Numbered from the stretch's first letter, positions 1-9,431 are shown. The stretch: 64,000 nt of DNA from Pseudomonas sp. GD04091 (GCF_029836165.1 NZ_JAOEBG010000003.1:62001-126000), one strand, 5' to 3'. Notes: generated by a model from the sequence alone, not told the origin. Made by a program: numbers and translations.

Positions 1-8
1 GACCTGCG

Positions 9-2651
9 CTACTGACCGTTGAGCCGCCGCAAGGTGGCCTGCAGACCGCCTTCCAGCGGTTCGGCCTTGCCCGGAGCGGGGCCATAGCGGTTCGGCAGCT
101 TGTCCCCGGGCAGGCCCAGCAGGATCAGGGGCATCACCGGCAGCACGCGGCTGATCACCAGGACCAGCAGCAGTGCCGGCACGCCATGGCCCAGGTCACG
201 CAGACGGCGCAGGAAACCACTGATCGACAGCACGCCCATCACTGCCATCAACGCCGGGACCTTGAGCACCAGGCTGCCGCACAAGGCGATGGCCAGCAGG
301 TGCAGGGCGAAGCCGGTGCGGTTCAGGCGACTGTTGAGCCGCCAGAATGCCCACATCGGTGCGGGTTTCTCCTTGAGGTCGTTGCGCAGCATGCGCTCGG
401 TCCACGACAGCACCGCCATGATCGCGCAGCGCAGGCCTGGGTCCTGCTGCGGATCGTCCTTGATTTTCTGCAGCGCACGCAGCGTGCGGGTCTTGGGCGG
501 CGTGCAGGCGTTGAGCAGGCTGTCCAGGGCATCGATCACGTCATTGAACGGGCGACTGTCGATGCCCTGGGCGCGGACCGCATCGGCCGGTGGGTGCCCG
601 ACCTTGCCCGCCACCAGCCCCCGCCGCAGCGGCTCGAACCACGCGCCGTGCATGTCCAGCGCCTCCAGGCGATTGCGCAGGCGCGTGCGTTGTTCGTCGT
701 TCAGCGAGCGATCGTGATACAGCACGGCGCAGAACAGCAGGTAGCCCAGTGGATAGTCGCTGAGCAGGCTGCCATCGTCGTTGTCCAGGCAGGCCACCAG
801 CTGCGCGGCGTCGGGCAGGCGAGCGCTGTTGACGGCTTGCTGCAGGGTCAGCAGGCGCCCTGATACCAGCGCCTGCAGCGGGTCGCGGGTATCCAGGCCG
901 CCGAGCAGCCCGCCGTTGCCGTCGGGCGAGGCCTGGGTCTGCAACAGCAGCGCATGCAGTTTGGCGAACGGGTGTTCGGGCGGGTAGTGCAATTGCCCGG
1001 GCAATGCCGGGTCGATCAACGCCAACCAGCGCGAGGGCTGATCGACCAGGGCGAGCATGAACAGTTGCTGGCGATGCCAGGTCCACAGCGCGTCGCCCTG
1101 CGGCATCGGCGGTAGCAGGATCTCGTCCTCGGCCAGCCTGTCCTGCAGGTGCAGGGCGAACGGCACGGTGAACAGGCGGCGCATGTCGAACTGGCAGTTG
1201 AGTTCGTGCAGGGCCTGGGCCGAATAGACGCGCATGCGCCGCAGCCATTCACGGCAGACCGGACGGATGTCGTCTTCGTTCAGCGCTTCGGGCAGCATCG
1301 CGGCGGGATCATCGCTGGCGCAGAACTGCGCCAGTGCCTGGGCGACGGGAGCCTGTTCGAGCCACTGCAACTGCTGTGCGGCCTGGCGCTGGAAGCCTTC
1401 GAGGATCAGGGCGTCGAGCGCATCCTCGCCGGGCTGTCGGGCGAGGATCAGGCGTAGCAGCCCGGCCTCGCCGCGCTGCAGGGCCCAGGCTTGCCAATAC
1501 AGGTGGTGCAGGTCGCGGTCCTGCTGATCTTGCAGCAGCCAGGCGAGCAACGGCAGTTCATCGTCACCGTCCAGGCGCCAGTCGACGAAGGTGCCGGCGA
1601 TACCCTCCAGCTCCAGGCGCGCCGCTTCCGACCAGCGAGCCAGTGTCTGTGGCGTTTGCCCCGGGCTGCCCCAGGCCTGGGCGGGATCAGCCAGGTCGGC
1701 AGGCCAGGAGGACGGCGCGTGCAGGCGGTCGAACGCCTGGATCAGCAGGGGCAGACGCTGGGCCTGGTGACGGGCGCAGAGGTCGATCAGCCAGCGCTCG
1801 GCCAACGGGTGCTGGTGTTCGCGATACAGCCGCAGCCAGCAGTCCAGGGCTTGTTGCTCGGCGCCCAGGGCGTCGGCCTGGCACGCCAGCAGGTAGAGCG
1901 TGTCGGCGTCGTCGGGCGCCTGTCGCTGACGCGCCTGGAGCTGGGCGTGGAAGGTCTGGCTGGGGATGCCGGCCTGGCTGAACTGCACCAGCAGGCGCTG
2001 CATCAGCGCCTCGTCGTCCGGGATGGCCAGGCAGGTGTGCACGCTGGCGAACTGCTCGTACTCGAACAGCGGACGTTGCTGGTAGCAGTACTCGAGGCTG
2101 CGCCAGTACCACAGGCTTTCCATCTGCGCGGTGGCGGGCCAGTCGCGCATCAGGGCGGTGTCGAATGGGTCGGGTTCTTCCAGGCGCCGCAGGAAGGCTT
2201 CCACCTCATGGGCGTTCTCCAGGCGCAGCAGTTGCTCGGCCCAACCCAGGCGCCTGGCCAGCAAGCCGGCGCAGTGATGAGACAGCGGCCCGCAGTCGCG
2301 CAGGGTGTGCAGCAGTTGCCAGCCCAGGTCGTCGAGATCATCCAGCGGCAGCTCGTCCAGCTCGTCGATGTAGCGCTGCCAGGCCTGCGGGTCGAAGCGC
2401 AGCGCGGGGTCCTCGAGCAGGGCATGGAAGCTTTTCAGGGCCGGGTGCGGGGTGTCGTCGGCGGCGGACGGTTCGGCCTGCACCGCGTCCTCGCGGGCCA
2501 GGCGCAGGGCTTCTTCATAGGCCGCGCGCAGCGCCTGGAAACCTTCCGGGTCGTTTTCCGGGTGGTGCGCCGGCAACTGGCCGCGGTAGGCCAGGCGGAT
2601 GGCGTCGAGGTCCTGGGTTGGCTCGATCCCCAGACGAATCCAGCAACTCAT
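9..2651 (-). CDS. J-domain-like membrane-anchored protein
   Basis: Predicted protein of 880 residues. Residues 1-55 look like a J domain, including the HHPENDPEGFQALRAAYEEA stretch. The invariant HPD motif is HPE here (residues 30-32), so DnaK stimulation is doubtful. The long middle is rich in Leu, Trp and Arg and looks helical and repeat-like. Residues of about 780-846 hold two or more hydrophobic segments, followed by NRYGPAP, a signature seen in DUF805-type membrane proteins. I chose the ATG at 2651 because the J domain starts there and the ATG overlaps the stop of the upstream DUF1266 gene by 4 bases. The open frame runs further upstream without family similarity. The role is unknown, possibly a specialised co-chaperone. 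Confidence 0.75.
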   Translation of the reverse strand: MSCWIRLGIEPTQDLDAIRLAYRGQLPAHHPENDPEGFQALRAAYEEALRLAREDAVQAEPSAADDTPHPALKSFHALLEDPALRFDPQAWQRYIDELDELPLDDLDDLGWQLLHTLRDCGPLSHHCAGLLARRLGWAEQLLRLENAHEVEAFLRRLEEPDPFDTALMRDWPATAQMESLWYWRSLEYCYQQRPLFEYEQFASVHTCLAIPDDEALMQRLLVQFSQAGIPSQTFHAQLQARQRQAPDDADTLYLLACQADALGAEQQALDCWLRLYREHQHPLAERWLIDLCARHQAQRLPLLIQAFDRLHAPSSWPADLADPAQAWGSPGQTPQTLARWSEAARLELEGIAGTFVDWRLDGDDELPLLAWLLQDQQDRDLHHLYWQAWALQRGEAGLLRLILARQPGEDALDALILEGFQRQAAQQLQWLEQAPVAQALAQFCASDDPAAMLPEALNEDDIRPVCREWLRRMRVYSAQALHELNCQFDMRRLFTVPFALHLQDRLAEDEILLPPMPQGDALWTWHRQQLFMLALVDQPSRWLALIDPALPGQLHYPPEHPFAKLHALLLQTQASPDGNGGLLGGLDTRDPLQALVSGRLLTLQQAVNSARLPDAAQLVACLDNDDGSLLSDYPLGYLLFCAVLYHDRSLNDEQRTRLRNRLEALDMHGAWFEPLRRGLVAGKVGHPPADAVRAQGIDSRPFNDVIDALDSLLNACTPPKTRTLRALQKIKDDPQQDPGLRCAIMAVLSWTERMLRNDLKEKPAPMWAFWRLNSRLNRTGFALHLLAIALCGSLVLKVPALMAVMGVLSISGFLRRLRDLGHGVPALLLVLVISRVLPVMPLILLGLPGDKLPNRYGPAPGKAEPLEGGLQATLRRLNGQ

Positions 2652-3340
2652 GACCAGCAATCCTCTTCCAGCGTGGTGGGGCGTTGTGGCTCGGGCAGGG
2701 GCATGTCCCAGGACAACCCGGCGAGCAGGTCGTGGGCGCCCAGGCGCAGGTTGAGCACGATGCAGCGGTTCCAGTGCTCGCTGCCCTGGCGTTCGAGGTT
2801 GGCGGCGAGGGCTTCGTCGCTGCTGTCGCTGGCGTTCCACAGGGCCTTGCCGAACAGGTAGCCGGCCAGGTAGCTGTCCCAGCGGTTGTAGTAGTGGCGC
2901 GCGCGCAGGGCCAGGCGGTAGTGCAGGTAGAGGCTTTCGTCGCGCTCGACCAGGCCCTTCTTGACCCCGGCGCGCAGCAGGAAGCCCATGCGACCCAGGT
3001 CCCAGGCCCGGGTTCCGCCCGGGCCGCAGTCGGCGAAGGTGCGGGCGGCGAACTCGTGGCGGACGCGTTCGCGCGCGGGCAGGGTGTCGAGCAGGGCCTG
3101 CCACTGGCTGGGCAGGCAGCGCTGGTACTGCCAGTAGGCTTCGCTCATTTCCGTGGCGTGACCGTTGTCGGCCATGTGGAGCATGTCCAGCAACTGGGTG
3201 CGGGTGCTGATGCCCCACCAGCGTTCCAGGTCGGTCTGGTCTTCGCCCTCGAAGTAGTCGGCGGCGGTGTAGCTGGCGCCGTTCAACGCGGCCATGGGGG
3301 CGGAGAGGGCATGCAGCCAGTTTTGTGCGGGTTCGTCCAT
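2648..3340 (-). CDS. DUF1266 family protein
   Basis: Predicted soluble protein of 230 residues starting MDEPAQNW. The C-terminal half carries the DUF1266 pattern: AWDLGR, then a Phe/Leu/Gly-rich helix, then WDSYLAGYLFGKALW. No catalytic motif is evident and the function of the family is unknown. The start at 3340 is the first ATG that begins recognisable sequence; the longer open frame crosses a repeat-rich gap. The gene overlaps the following J-domain-like gene by 4 bases (ATGA), so the two are translationally coupled and probably act together. Confidence 0.7.
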   Translation of the reverse strand: MDEPAQNWLHALSAPMAALNGASYTAADYFEGEDQTDLERWWGISTRTQLLDMLHMADNGHATEMSEAYWQYQRCLPSQWQALLDTLPARERVRHEFAARTFADCGPGGTRAWDLGRMGFLLRAGVKKGLVERDESLYLHYRLALRARHYYNRWDSYLAGYLFGKALWNASDSSDEALAANLERQGSEHWNRCIVLNLRLGAHDLLAGLSWDMPLPEPQRPTTLEEDCWS

Positions 3341-3499
3341 GAAGTGTCCTGAGGGCCGGGGCTTGCGCGAATTGTATAGCAACGGGGCGGGTGGCTTTGA
3401 CGTTGTATGTGCATTCAACTGCGTTGTCGACGCAACTTTACCTGCCGCGCTTCGGCATGCGGGCTGGCGCTGGTGGCGACGCTGTGACCTCAGGGCCGC

Positions 3500-3526
3500 A
3501 TTCGCGGGTAAACCCGCTCCCACAGG
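3500..3526. repeat. REP palindrome, single
   Basis: The core reads TTCGCGGGTAAACCCGCTCC followed by CACAGG, the typical P. putida REP. It lies upstream of the DUF1266 gene. Confidence 0.8.
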
Positions 3527-3706
3527 GTTATGCATATCTTTCACTCCCCGCCCTCCTGTGGGGGGATTTACCCGAGAAAAGGCCAGCTAAACAACTAACT
3601 TCAAACTTCCGCTCTTGCTCTTGCTTCTAAGCGCGCGATCGTCCAGGCACCACAAATTGCGACTTCAGTAGGCCGAGCGCAGGACTTGCGAAGGGAGGTG
3701 ACGGGC

Positions 3707-3814
3707 ATGGATGCCCGTCAAGCGCTGCGGCCCAGGATGGGCCGTTCAGCGCGGCCCTCCCGGGAGCAAGGCCGGAGCGAGGGAACCCCGGAGCGTAGCG
3801 CAGGGGCCGGATGA
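3707..3814 (+). CDS. Candidate 35-residue micro-ORF in a dispersed element
   Basis: The frame starts MDARQALRPRMGR and ends RSAGAG. It is preceded by an unusually good Shine-Dalgarno sequence (GGGAGGTGA, about 7 bases before the ATG). The peptide is very basic and Gly/Arg/Ser-rich, and its codons sit inside strong palindromes (GCGGCCC with GGGCCG). It could be a leader-type peptide or the translated face of a structured repeat. There is no proof of translation. Confidence 0.3.
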   Translation: MDARQALRPRMGRSARPSREQGRSEGTPERSAGAG

Positions 3815-3951
3815 ATGGAGCGGGCGGTTTTGCCTACTTTTTCCAAGAAAAAAGTAGGTCGCCGTAAAGGCGAAAAGGTGACTGTGCGTCGCCATCGCCA
3901 ATGAATGCGTATACAACTATCAAAACCAACACTCATGAAGCCCAAGCCCAG

Positions 3952-4731
3952 CTACAAACCAGCCCGCTCTTCTTCTCGCAACGTCAGCACTTCATAACCG
4001 TCCTCGGTCACCGCCACCGTATGCTCCCACTGCGCCGACAACGCGTGATCACGGGTGATCACCGTCCAGCCATCACGCAGGCTGCGTGTCCCCCGTCCTC
4101 CCTGATTGATCATCGGCTCGATGGTGAACACCATTCCTGGCTGCAGTTTCATGCCCATGCCCCGCTGCCCGTAGTGCAGGATTTCCGGCGCCTCGTGCAT
4201 CTGCATGCCGATGCCATGCCCGCAGTACTCACGCACCACGCTGTAGCCGGCGGCCTCGGCATGGCGCTGGATGGCATGGCCGATATCGCCGAGGGTGGCT
4301 CCGGGATGGACCTGTTCGATGCCCTTCCACAAGGCGGCATAGGTGGTATCGACCAGTCGCCGGGCGTCATCGCTGATCTGCCCGAGGCAGTACATCTTCG
4401 ACGAGTCGGCGATGTAGCCACCCTGTTCCAGGGTGATGTCGACGTTGACGATCGAGCCCTCGCGCAGCACCTCATCGACCTTGGGCATGCCGTGGCAGAC
4501 CACATGGTCCACCGAGGTGTTGAGCGCATAGGGAAAACCATACTGCCCCTTGCTCGCCGGCCGGGCCTTGAGGGTATCGACGATGAACGCCTCGGCACGG
4601 TCGTTGATCTGCATGGTCGTCACCCCGGGGCGGATGAAGCCATCGAGCTCGGCGAACACCCGCGCCAGCAATTGGCCGGCGCGGCGCATCAGTTCCAGTT
4701 GCGCGGCGTCCTTGAGAATGACCTTGCTCAT
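3952..4731 (-). CDS. map: Type I methionine aminopeptidase
   Basis: Predicted cytosolic metalloenzyme of 259 residues that removes the initiator Met from new proteins. All metal and catalytic signatures of the type I family are visible in order: CHGMPK, the first Asp in NVDITL, the second in ADSSKM, GHGIGMQMHEAP, FTIEPM and WEHTVAV. The length is normal for the family. The usual housekeeping map lies near rpsB-tsf, so this is probably a second copy. The gene overlaps the upstream ParD-like gene by 4 bases, an unusual partner for a housekeeping peptidase. Confidence 0.93.
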   Translation of the reverse strand: MSKVILKDAAQLELMRRAGQLLARVFAELDGFIRPGVTTMQINDRAEAFIVDTLKARPASKGQYGFPYALNTSVDHVVCHGMPKVDEVLREGSIVNVDITLEQGGYIADSSKMYCLGQISDDARRLVDTTYAALWKGIEQVHPGATLGDIGHAIQRHAEAAGYSVVREYCGHGIGMQMHEAPEILHYGQRGMGMKLQPGMVFTIEPMINQGGRGTRSLRDGWTVITRDHALSAQWEHTVAVTEDGYEVLTLREEERAGL

Positions 4732-4946
4732 TGCAGCAACTCCTTGAGGTTGGCCTGTTCCTGGCGCAGCAACTGACGCAGCAGGTCCTGGTAGGTGGCT
4801 TGCGGGTGCAACTCGGCGAGCATGCCGAGGCGGATCCAGTGTTCGGCCTGGGCGTTGATCGAGCGCGACAGCGCGGCGCTGGCCACGCGCAGGTCTTCGT
4901 GGAGGTCGTCGGAGATCTTGACGATGCCCATGGGGAATTCATCCAT
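4728..4946 (-). CDS. ParD-like antitoxin-family protein
   Basis: Predicted protein of 72 residues, or 67 if translation begins at the second Met (4931; MGIVKISDD). The sequence MGIVKISDDLHEDLR, then SRSINAQAEHWI, fits the ParD-like family: a ribbon-helix-helix-type N terminus and an amphipathic helical tail. The 4931 start has GGATG about 10 bases upstream and matches where I recall the family starting, so it is a serious alternative. The gene overlaps map (ATGA) and heads the operon. No ParE or RelE toxin is adjacent, so map sits where a toxin would be expected. The upstream DNA is AT-rich with CATAT motifs and may be an autoregulatory operator. Confidence 0.75.
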   Translation of the reverse strand: MDEFPMGIVKISDDLHEDLRVASAALSRSINAQAEHWIRLGMLAELHPQATYQDLLRQLLRQEQANLKELLQ

Positions 4947-5087
4947 ATATGAAACGTATGCGAATCATATGTTCTTGCGCTGTGAAGTGCCACCGGTTGG
5001 TGCGTTGTTCCCTGTCTCGGTGCAGGGTTCATCGCGCGGCACGAGCGCACCCCACGGAATAGGGGCGCGAGCTTGTCCGCGATGAGG

Positions 5088-5103
5088 TGGCCCGGGATTT
5101 GCT
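5088..5103 (+). promoter_or_regulatory. Sigma-54-type promoter of the nitrate reductase gene
   Basis: TGGCCC-N5-TTGCT matches the RpoN consensus, with GG at 5089-5090 and GC at 5101-5102 at the required spacing. The predicted transcript would start near 5113-5114, just before the leader hairpin at 5120. RpoN/NtrC control of nitrate assimilation is established in pseudomonads. Confidence 0.65.
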
Positions 5104-5119
5104 GGTCCCGATCCATCCA

Positions 5120-5213
5120 GGTCATCAACGTCGATGGCCATCCCCATCACGACGAAGGCGCCGTGTTGTCCCGCTTGCCGCTTGCAGGCCGGGGCAGCCG
5201 GCGCCTTCGTCGT
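5120..5213 (+). promoter_or_regulatory. ANTAR-type leader RNA and long hairpin before the nitrate reductase gene
   Basis: The first hairpin pairs GGTCATC (5120-5126) with GATGGCC (5133-5139) around the hexaloop AACGTC. The loop has A at position 1 and G at position 4, the signature recognised by ANTAR antiterminators such as NasT and NasR. The second element pairs 5149-5163 with 5199-5213, a perfect 15-bp stem whose core is GAAGGCGCC. It could act as the terminator, but no clear T tract follows. The gene's Shine-Dalgarno (AGGAG) starts only 9 bases after the hairpin, so control of translation is also possible. Confidence 0.6.
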
Positions 5214-5234
5214 TCCAGCAACAGGAGTGAGCCG

Positions 5235-8200
5235 ATGAGCAGCAGCGAGGTGCGCAGTGTCTGCCCGTATTGTGGGGTCGGGTGCGGCATCGTCATGAGC
5301 GTGAGCGACGGCAAGGTGGTCAAGGTCAGCGGCGACAAGCAGCACCCGAGCAATTTCGGGCGTCTGTGCACCAAGGGCCAGACCGCCCACCTGCCGCTGG
5401 CCAGCGGCCGCATGGTCCAGGCCTTCGTGCGCCGCCAGCGCCGCCAGGAGCCGGTGCGCGCCAGCCTGGACGCGGCCATCGCCGAGACGGCCGGGCGCCT
5501 GCGCGCGATCATCGACAGCCATGGCGCCGATGCCGTGGCGCTGTACGTGTCCGGGCAGATGTCGCTGGAGGCCCAGTACCTGGCCAACAAGCTGGCCAAG
5601 GGCTTCATTCGCACACGCCATGTCGAGTCCAACTCGCGTTTGTGCATGGCCAGCGCCAGCAGTGGCTACAAGCAGTCGCTGGGCGCCGATGGGCCGCCGG
5701 GCAGCTACCAGGATTTCGAGCGGGCCGAGGTGTTCCTGGTGATCGGCGCGAACATGGCCGACTGCCACCCGATCCTGTTCCTGCGCCTGCTCGACCGGCT
5801 CAAGGCCGGGGCGAAACTGATCGTCGTCGACCCTCGGCGCAGCGCCACCGCCGACAAGGCCGACCTGTTCCTGCAGTTGCACCCGGGCACCGACCTGGCG
5901 CTGCTCAACGGCTTGCTCCACCTGCTGCACGCCGACGGCCAGACCGATGCCGACTTCATCGCCCGTCACACCGAGGGGTGGGAGGCGCTGCCGGCCTTTC
6001 TCGAGGACTACACCCCCGAACGGGTCGCGGCCATCACCGGCCTGGCCGAGGCCGACATCCGCGAGGCAGCGCGCCTGATCGGCAGCGCCGGCGAGTGGAT
6101 GAGCTGCTGGACCATGGGCCTGAACCAGAGCATCCATGGCACCTGGCACAGCAACGCCCTGTGCAACCTGCACCTGGCCACCGGCGCCATCTGCCGCCCC
6201 GGCAGCGGGCCGTTCTCGCTGACCGGCCAGCCCAACGCCATGGGCGGGCGCGAGATGGGCTACATGGGCCCAGGCCTGCCGGGGCAGCGATCGGCCCTGG
6301 TGGACGCCGACCGCGCCTTCGTCGAACAGCAGTGGCAGCTGCCGCCGGGCACCCTGCGCAGCGATGGCGGCGAGGGCACCGTGGCGTTGTTCGAGCAGCT
6401 GAAAAACGGCGAGGTGAAGGCCTGCTGGATCATCTGCAGCAACCCGGTGGCCAGTGTCGCCAACCGTCAGCAGGTGATCGACGGGCTACGCCAGGCGCAA
6501 CTGGTGATCAGCCAGGATGCCTTCCTGGACAGCGAAACCAACCGCTACGCCGACATTCTCCTGCCTGCGGCGCTGTGGGCCGAAGGCGAGGGGGTGATGA
6601 TCAACAGCGAGCGCAACCTCACCCTGATGCCACGGGCGGTCGAGCCGCCTGGCGAGAGCCAGGAAGACTGGCGCATCATCGCCCGCATCGCGTGCGCCAT
6701 GGGTTATGCCGAGGCCTTCGACTATCCCGACGCCGAGGCCGTGTTCGACGAGATCCGGCGCTTTCACAACCCGGCCACCGGCTATGACCTGCGAGGCATC
6801 GGCTATGCCGATCTGCGCCAGGGCCCACGGCAATGGCCGTGCGCGCCCGGGCGCGAAGATGACCGCAGCCCGCTGCGCTATATCGATGCCGGCGAGCCGT
6901 CGACACCGGTCTTCCCCACCACCAGCGGCAAGGCCCGCTTCCTTGCCCGGCCCTGGCTGCCGCCGGCCGAACTGCCCGACGAGGCGTTCCCGTTCGTCCT
7001 CAACACCGGGCGTGTGCAGCATCAGTGGCACACCCTGACCAAAACCGGCAAGGTGGCCAGCCTGAACAAGCTCGAGCCCGGTCCCTTCGTCGAGATCAAC
7101 CCGGCCGATGCCCGGCGCCTGGGCATTCACGACCAGGACCAGGTGGCCATCCGCTCGCGCCGGGGCCAGGCGGTGCTGCCCGCGCGGCTCAGTGATCGGG
7201 TGCTGCCAGGCGGCTGCTTCGCGCCGTTTCACTGGAACGACCTGTACGGCGAGCAACTGGCGATCAACGCCGTGACCTGCGACGCGGTCGACCCGACCTC
7301 GCTGCAGCCCGCCTTCAAACACTGCGCCGTGGCCCTCGAACGGGTCGCCGGCGCACGTATCGACGCCCTCGAACTGCACCATGGCGCAGCGCAGGAGCCA
7401 GCCGCCACGCTGTCCCGCCTGCTTGGCCTGGATTCCCGGCCGACGCCGGTGCTGACCGAGCAGGAGCGCCACTACCTGCAGGGCTATCTGCTCGGCCTTG
7501 GCCAGGCGCGGGTCGACGGGGTGCCGAGCCTGCCGCCTGGCGCGCCGCTGGCACCGGAGCGGCGCCTGTTCGTCGACGGCCTGCTGGCCGGCTTGTATGC
7601 CCGGCCGACCGCCGAAACGCTTGCCCAGGTGCCGCGCCACCGTGTGCTGTGGGCCTCGCAGACTGGCAATGGCGAGGCCCTGGCCGAGCGGTGCGCGCAG
7701 CGCCTGCGCGAGGCTGGGCTGGCGGTCGAGCTCAGCTGCATGGCGGCGGTGAGCCCGGCTCAGCTGCAGGGCGCCGCCAGCGTGCTGCTGATCGCCAGCA
7801 CCTTCGGCGACGGCGATGCCCCGGACTGTGGCGCGGCGTTCTGGCAGGCCCTGCAGGGTGAGGCGGGTGATGTCGCGTGGCCGTACGCGGTGCTGGCCCT
7901 GGGCGACTCCAGCTATGACCAGTTCTGCGGCTTCGGTCGCAAGCTCGATCAGCGCCTGGCGCAATTGGGCGCGCGACGGTTGCTGGAGCGGATCGACTGC
8001 GAGCCGGACTTCGACGCGGCGTTCGTCGCCTGGATGGATGCCTTGCTGGTGGCGCTGGGCGGCACCGCGCCTGCTTCACCCGTCACGAGCCATCGACCCT
8101 GGCCGGCGCGACTTGTGGAAAACCGTCTGCTCAACGGTCACGGTTCGACGAAGGAAACCCGTCAGCTGGTGTTCGACCTCAAAGGCAGTGGCCTGGACTA

Positions 8201-9176
8201 TCAGCCCGGCGATGCGCTGCGGGTGTGGCCGCGCAATTGCCCGGCGCTGGTAGAGGAACTGCTGGCGCTGATGCAGCTGGATGGCCAGGCCGTGGTCGAC
8301 CTCGAAGGGCATGCGCCAATGCCGTTGTCCCATGCACTGGAGCGGCATCTGGAGATCGCACGGATCTCCCCGCAACAGCTCGAAGCGTTCAGCCAGCAGG
8401 CGGGTGCCTTGCGTGAACTGCTGCTGCCCGCGCGCAAGGCCGAGCTCAAGGCCTGGTCTTGGGGGCGGCAGCTGGCCGACGTGCTGCGCGAGTTTCCCCA
8501 GCAGTTGCCGCTGGCCCGCTGGCTGGCGCTGCTCAAGCCGTTGCAGCCGCGTCTGTATTCGATCAGCTCCAGCCCCAAGGTGCATCCCGATCAGGTGCAC
8601 CTCACTGTTTCCACGGTGCGCTACGGCGAGCGCAAGGGCGTCTGCTCGAGTTTCCTCGCCGACCGCGCGGATACCCTGGAGGTGATGATAGTCCCACAGC
8701 CCTCGAAGCACTTTCGCCTGCCGGAGGATGACCAGGTGCCGATCGTCATGATCGGCCCCGGCACCGGTATCGCCCCGTTCCGGGCCTTCCTCGAAGAGCG
8801 CGAGCAGCGCGGGGCCGGTGGGCGCAACTGGCTGTTCTTCGGCGAGCAGCATGCGGCCTGCGACTTCTATTACCGCGAGCAGCTGCTGGCCTGGGAGGCC
8901 GACGGGCATCTGCGCCTGAGCACCGCGTTTTCCCGCGACCAGGCCGAGAAGGTCTACGTGCAGCAACGCATGCTGGAGCAGGGCGCCGAACTGTGGCGCT
9001 GGCTGGAGGCGGGGGCGTATGTCTATGTCTGCGGCGACGCCCAGCGCATGGCCAGGGACGTGGAGGCGGCGCTGCGCCGGCTGGTGGCCGAGCACGGTGG
9101 CATGAGTGATGAGGCGGCGGGGGCCTATGTCGAGGCGCTGGGCCGGGACAAACGCTATCGGCGCGATGTGTACTGA
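5235..9176 (+). CDS. nasA: Assimilatory nitrate reductase fused to a CysJ-type flavoprotein reductase
   Basis: Predicted cytosolic enzyme of 1313 residues reducing nitrate to nitrite. The N-terminal part is a molybdopterin oxidoreductase: [4Fe-4S] cysteines C10, C13, C17 and C45, the likely molybdenum ligand C137, and the molybdopterin-dinucleotide-binding end near 586-695. The C-terminal part resembles sulfite reductase flavoprotein (CysJ): [15 protein letters not shown] linker, flavodoxin from about 800 ([17 protein letters not shown]), FAD site [10 protein letters not shown] near 1106, and NADPH site [14 protein letters not shown] near 1170. The protein thus carries its own electron input from NAD(P)H. 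The ATG at 5235 has AGGAG 8 bases upstream; the frame upstream is leader RNA. The nirBD genes downstream complete the pathway to ammonium. The fusion is known in pseudomonads. Confidence 0.93.
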   Translation: MSSSEVRSVCPYCGVGCGIVMSVSDGKVVKVSGDKQHPSNFGRLCTKGQTAHLPLASGRMVQAFVRRQRRQEPVRASLDAAIAETAGRLRAIIDSHGADAVALYVSGQMSLEAQYLANKLAKGFIRTRHVESNSRLCMASASSGYKQSLGADGPPGSYQDFERAEVFLVIGANMADCHPILFLRLLDRLKAGAKLIVVDPRRSATADKADLFLQLHPGTDLALLNGLLHLLHADGQTDADFIARHTEGWEALPAFLEDYTPERVAAITGLAEADIREAARLIGSAGEWMSCWTMGLNQSIHGTWHSNALCNLHLATGAICRPGSGPFSLTGQPNAMGGREMGYMGPGLPGQRSALVDADRAFVEQQWQLPPGTLRSDGGEGTVALFEQLKNGEVKACWIICSNPVASVANRQQVIDGLRQAQLVISQDAFLDSETNRYADILLPAALWAEGEGVMINSERNLTLMPRAVEPPGESQEDWRIIARIACAMGYAEAFDYPDAEAVFDEIRRFHNPATGYDLRGIGYADLRQGPRQWPCAPGREDDRSPLRYIDAGEPSTPVFPTTSGKARFLARPWLPPAELPDEAFPFVLNTGRVQHQWHTLTKTGKVASLNKLEPGPFVEINPADARRLGIHDQDQVAIRSRRGQAVLPARLSDRVLPGGCFAPFHWNDLYGEQLAINAVTCDAVDPTSLQPAFKHCAVALERVAGARIDALELHHGAAQEPAATLSRLLGLDSRPTPVLTEQERHYLQGYLLGLGQARVDGVPSLPPGAPLAPERRLFVDGLLAGLYARPTAETLAQVPRHRVLWASQTGNGEALAERCAQRLREAGLAVELSCMAAVSPAQLQGAASVLLIASTFGDGDAPDCGAAFWQALQGEAGDVAWPYAVLALGDSSYDQFCGFGRKLDQRLAQLGARRLLERIDCEPDFDAAFVAWMDALLVALGGTAPASPVTSHRPWPARLVENRLLNGHGSTKETRQLVFDLKGSGLDYQPGDALRVWPRNCPALVEELLALMQLDGQAVVDLEGHAPMPLSHALERHLEIARISPQQLEAFSQQAGALRELLLPARKAELKAWSWGRQLADVLREFPQQLPLARWLALLKPLQPRLYSISSSPKVHPDQVHLTVSTVRYGERKGVCSSFLADRADTLEVMIVPQPSKHFRLPEDDQVPIVMIGPGTGIAPFRAFLEEREQRGAGGRNWLFFGEQHAACDFYYREQLLAWEADGHLRLSTAFSRDQAEKVYVQQRMLEQGAELWRWLEAGAYVYVCGDAQRMARDVEAALRRLVAEHGGMSDEAAGAYVEALGRDKRYRRDVY

Positions 9177-9241
9177 ATGCCCTGGTTTGGTGAGAGGCGC
9201 ACCTAGGTTGTGCGTTCCTGGTAGAAGGTTGTTTCGCCTGT

Positions 9242-9327
9242 GCCGGCCTCTTCGCGGGCAAGCCCGCTCCCGTGGCATCTGCCAGGCCTGTGGGAGCGGG
9301 CTTGCCCGCGAAGAGCTCCGCACAGGC
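9242..9327. repeat. REP pair (inverted)
   Basis: Two facing copies, GCGGGCAAGCCCGCTCC and GGAGCGGGCTTGCCCGC, separated by about 30 bases. Placed between the nitrate reductase gene and the nirB promoter, they may also end or stabilise the upstream transcript. Confidence 0.85.
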
Positions 9328-9345
9328 AGGACTGCATGGCGCTTT

Positions 9346-9361
9346 TGGCACGCTCCCTGCT
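9346..9361 (+). promoter_or_regulatory. Sigma-54-type promoter of nirBD
   Basis: TGGCAC-N5-CTGCT is close to the RpoN consensus, with GG at 9347-9348 and GC at 9359-9360 at exact spacing. The predicted start is near 9372, shortly before the leader hairpins. It matches the arrangement before the nitrate reductase gene, so the two units are likely co-regulated. Confidence 0.75.
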
Positions 9362-9385
9362 TCGATACCAGCACAACAGCCCCAC

Positions 9386-9424
9386 CGATCAACGGCGATC
9401 GATCAGGGGCCTCACCCCGATGAG
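9386..9424 (+). promoter_or_regulatory. ANTAR-type leader hairpins before nirB
   Basis: The first hairpin pairs CGATC (9386-9390) with GATCG (9397-9401) around the hexaloop AACGGC, with A at position 1 and G at position 4. The second pairs CTCA (9411-9414) with TGAG (9421-9424) around a six-base loop, CCCCGA, which lacks that signature. A strong intrinsic terminator follows directly. NasT antitermination of the nir operon has been reported in P. aeruginosa. Confidence 0.65.
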
Positions 9425-9431
9425 TACAGGC

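Larger units (their letters stand above)
3341..3951. other. Intergenic gap with repeats and a micro-ORF
   Basis: No ordinary gene is supported in these 611 bases. The gap holds one REP core (3500-3526), then a GC-rich palindromic stretch with a very short frame (3707-3814), then a hairpin with arms CCTACTTTTT (3833-3842) and AAAAAGTAGG (3849-3858). From memory, the last two parts resemble a combination dispersed in Pseudomonas genomes, which I cannot verify here. Confidence 0.6.

Noticed and set aside
4965..6173. Long minus-strand frame of 402 codons
   Set aside because: It is the mirror of the nitrate reductase gene and its leader; the plus strand has clear domains and the minus frame has none.
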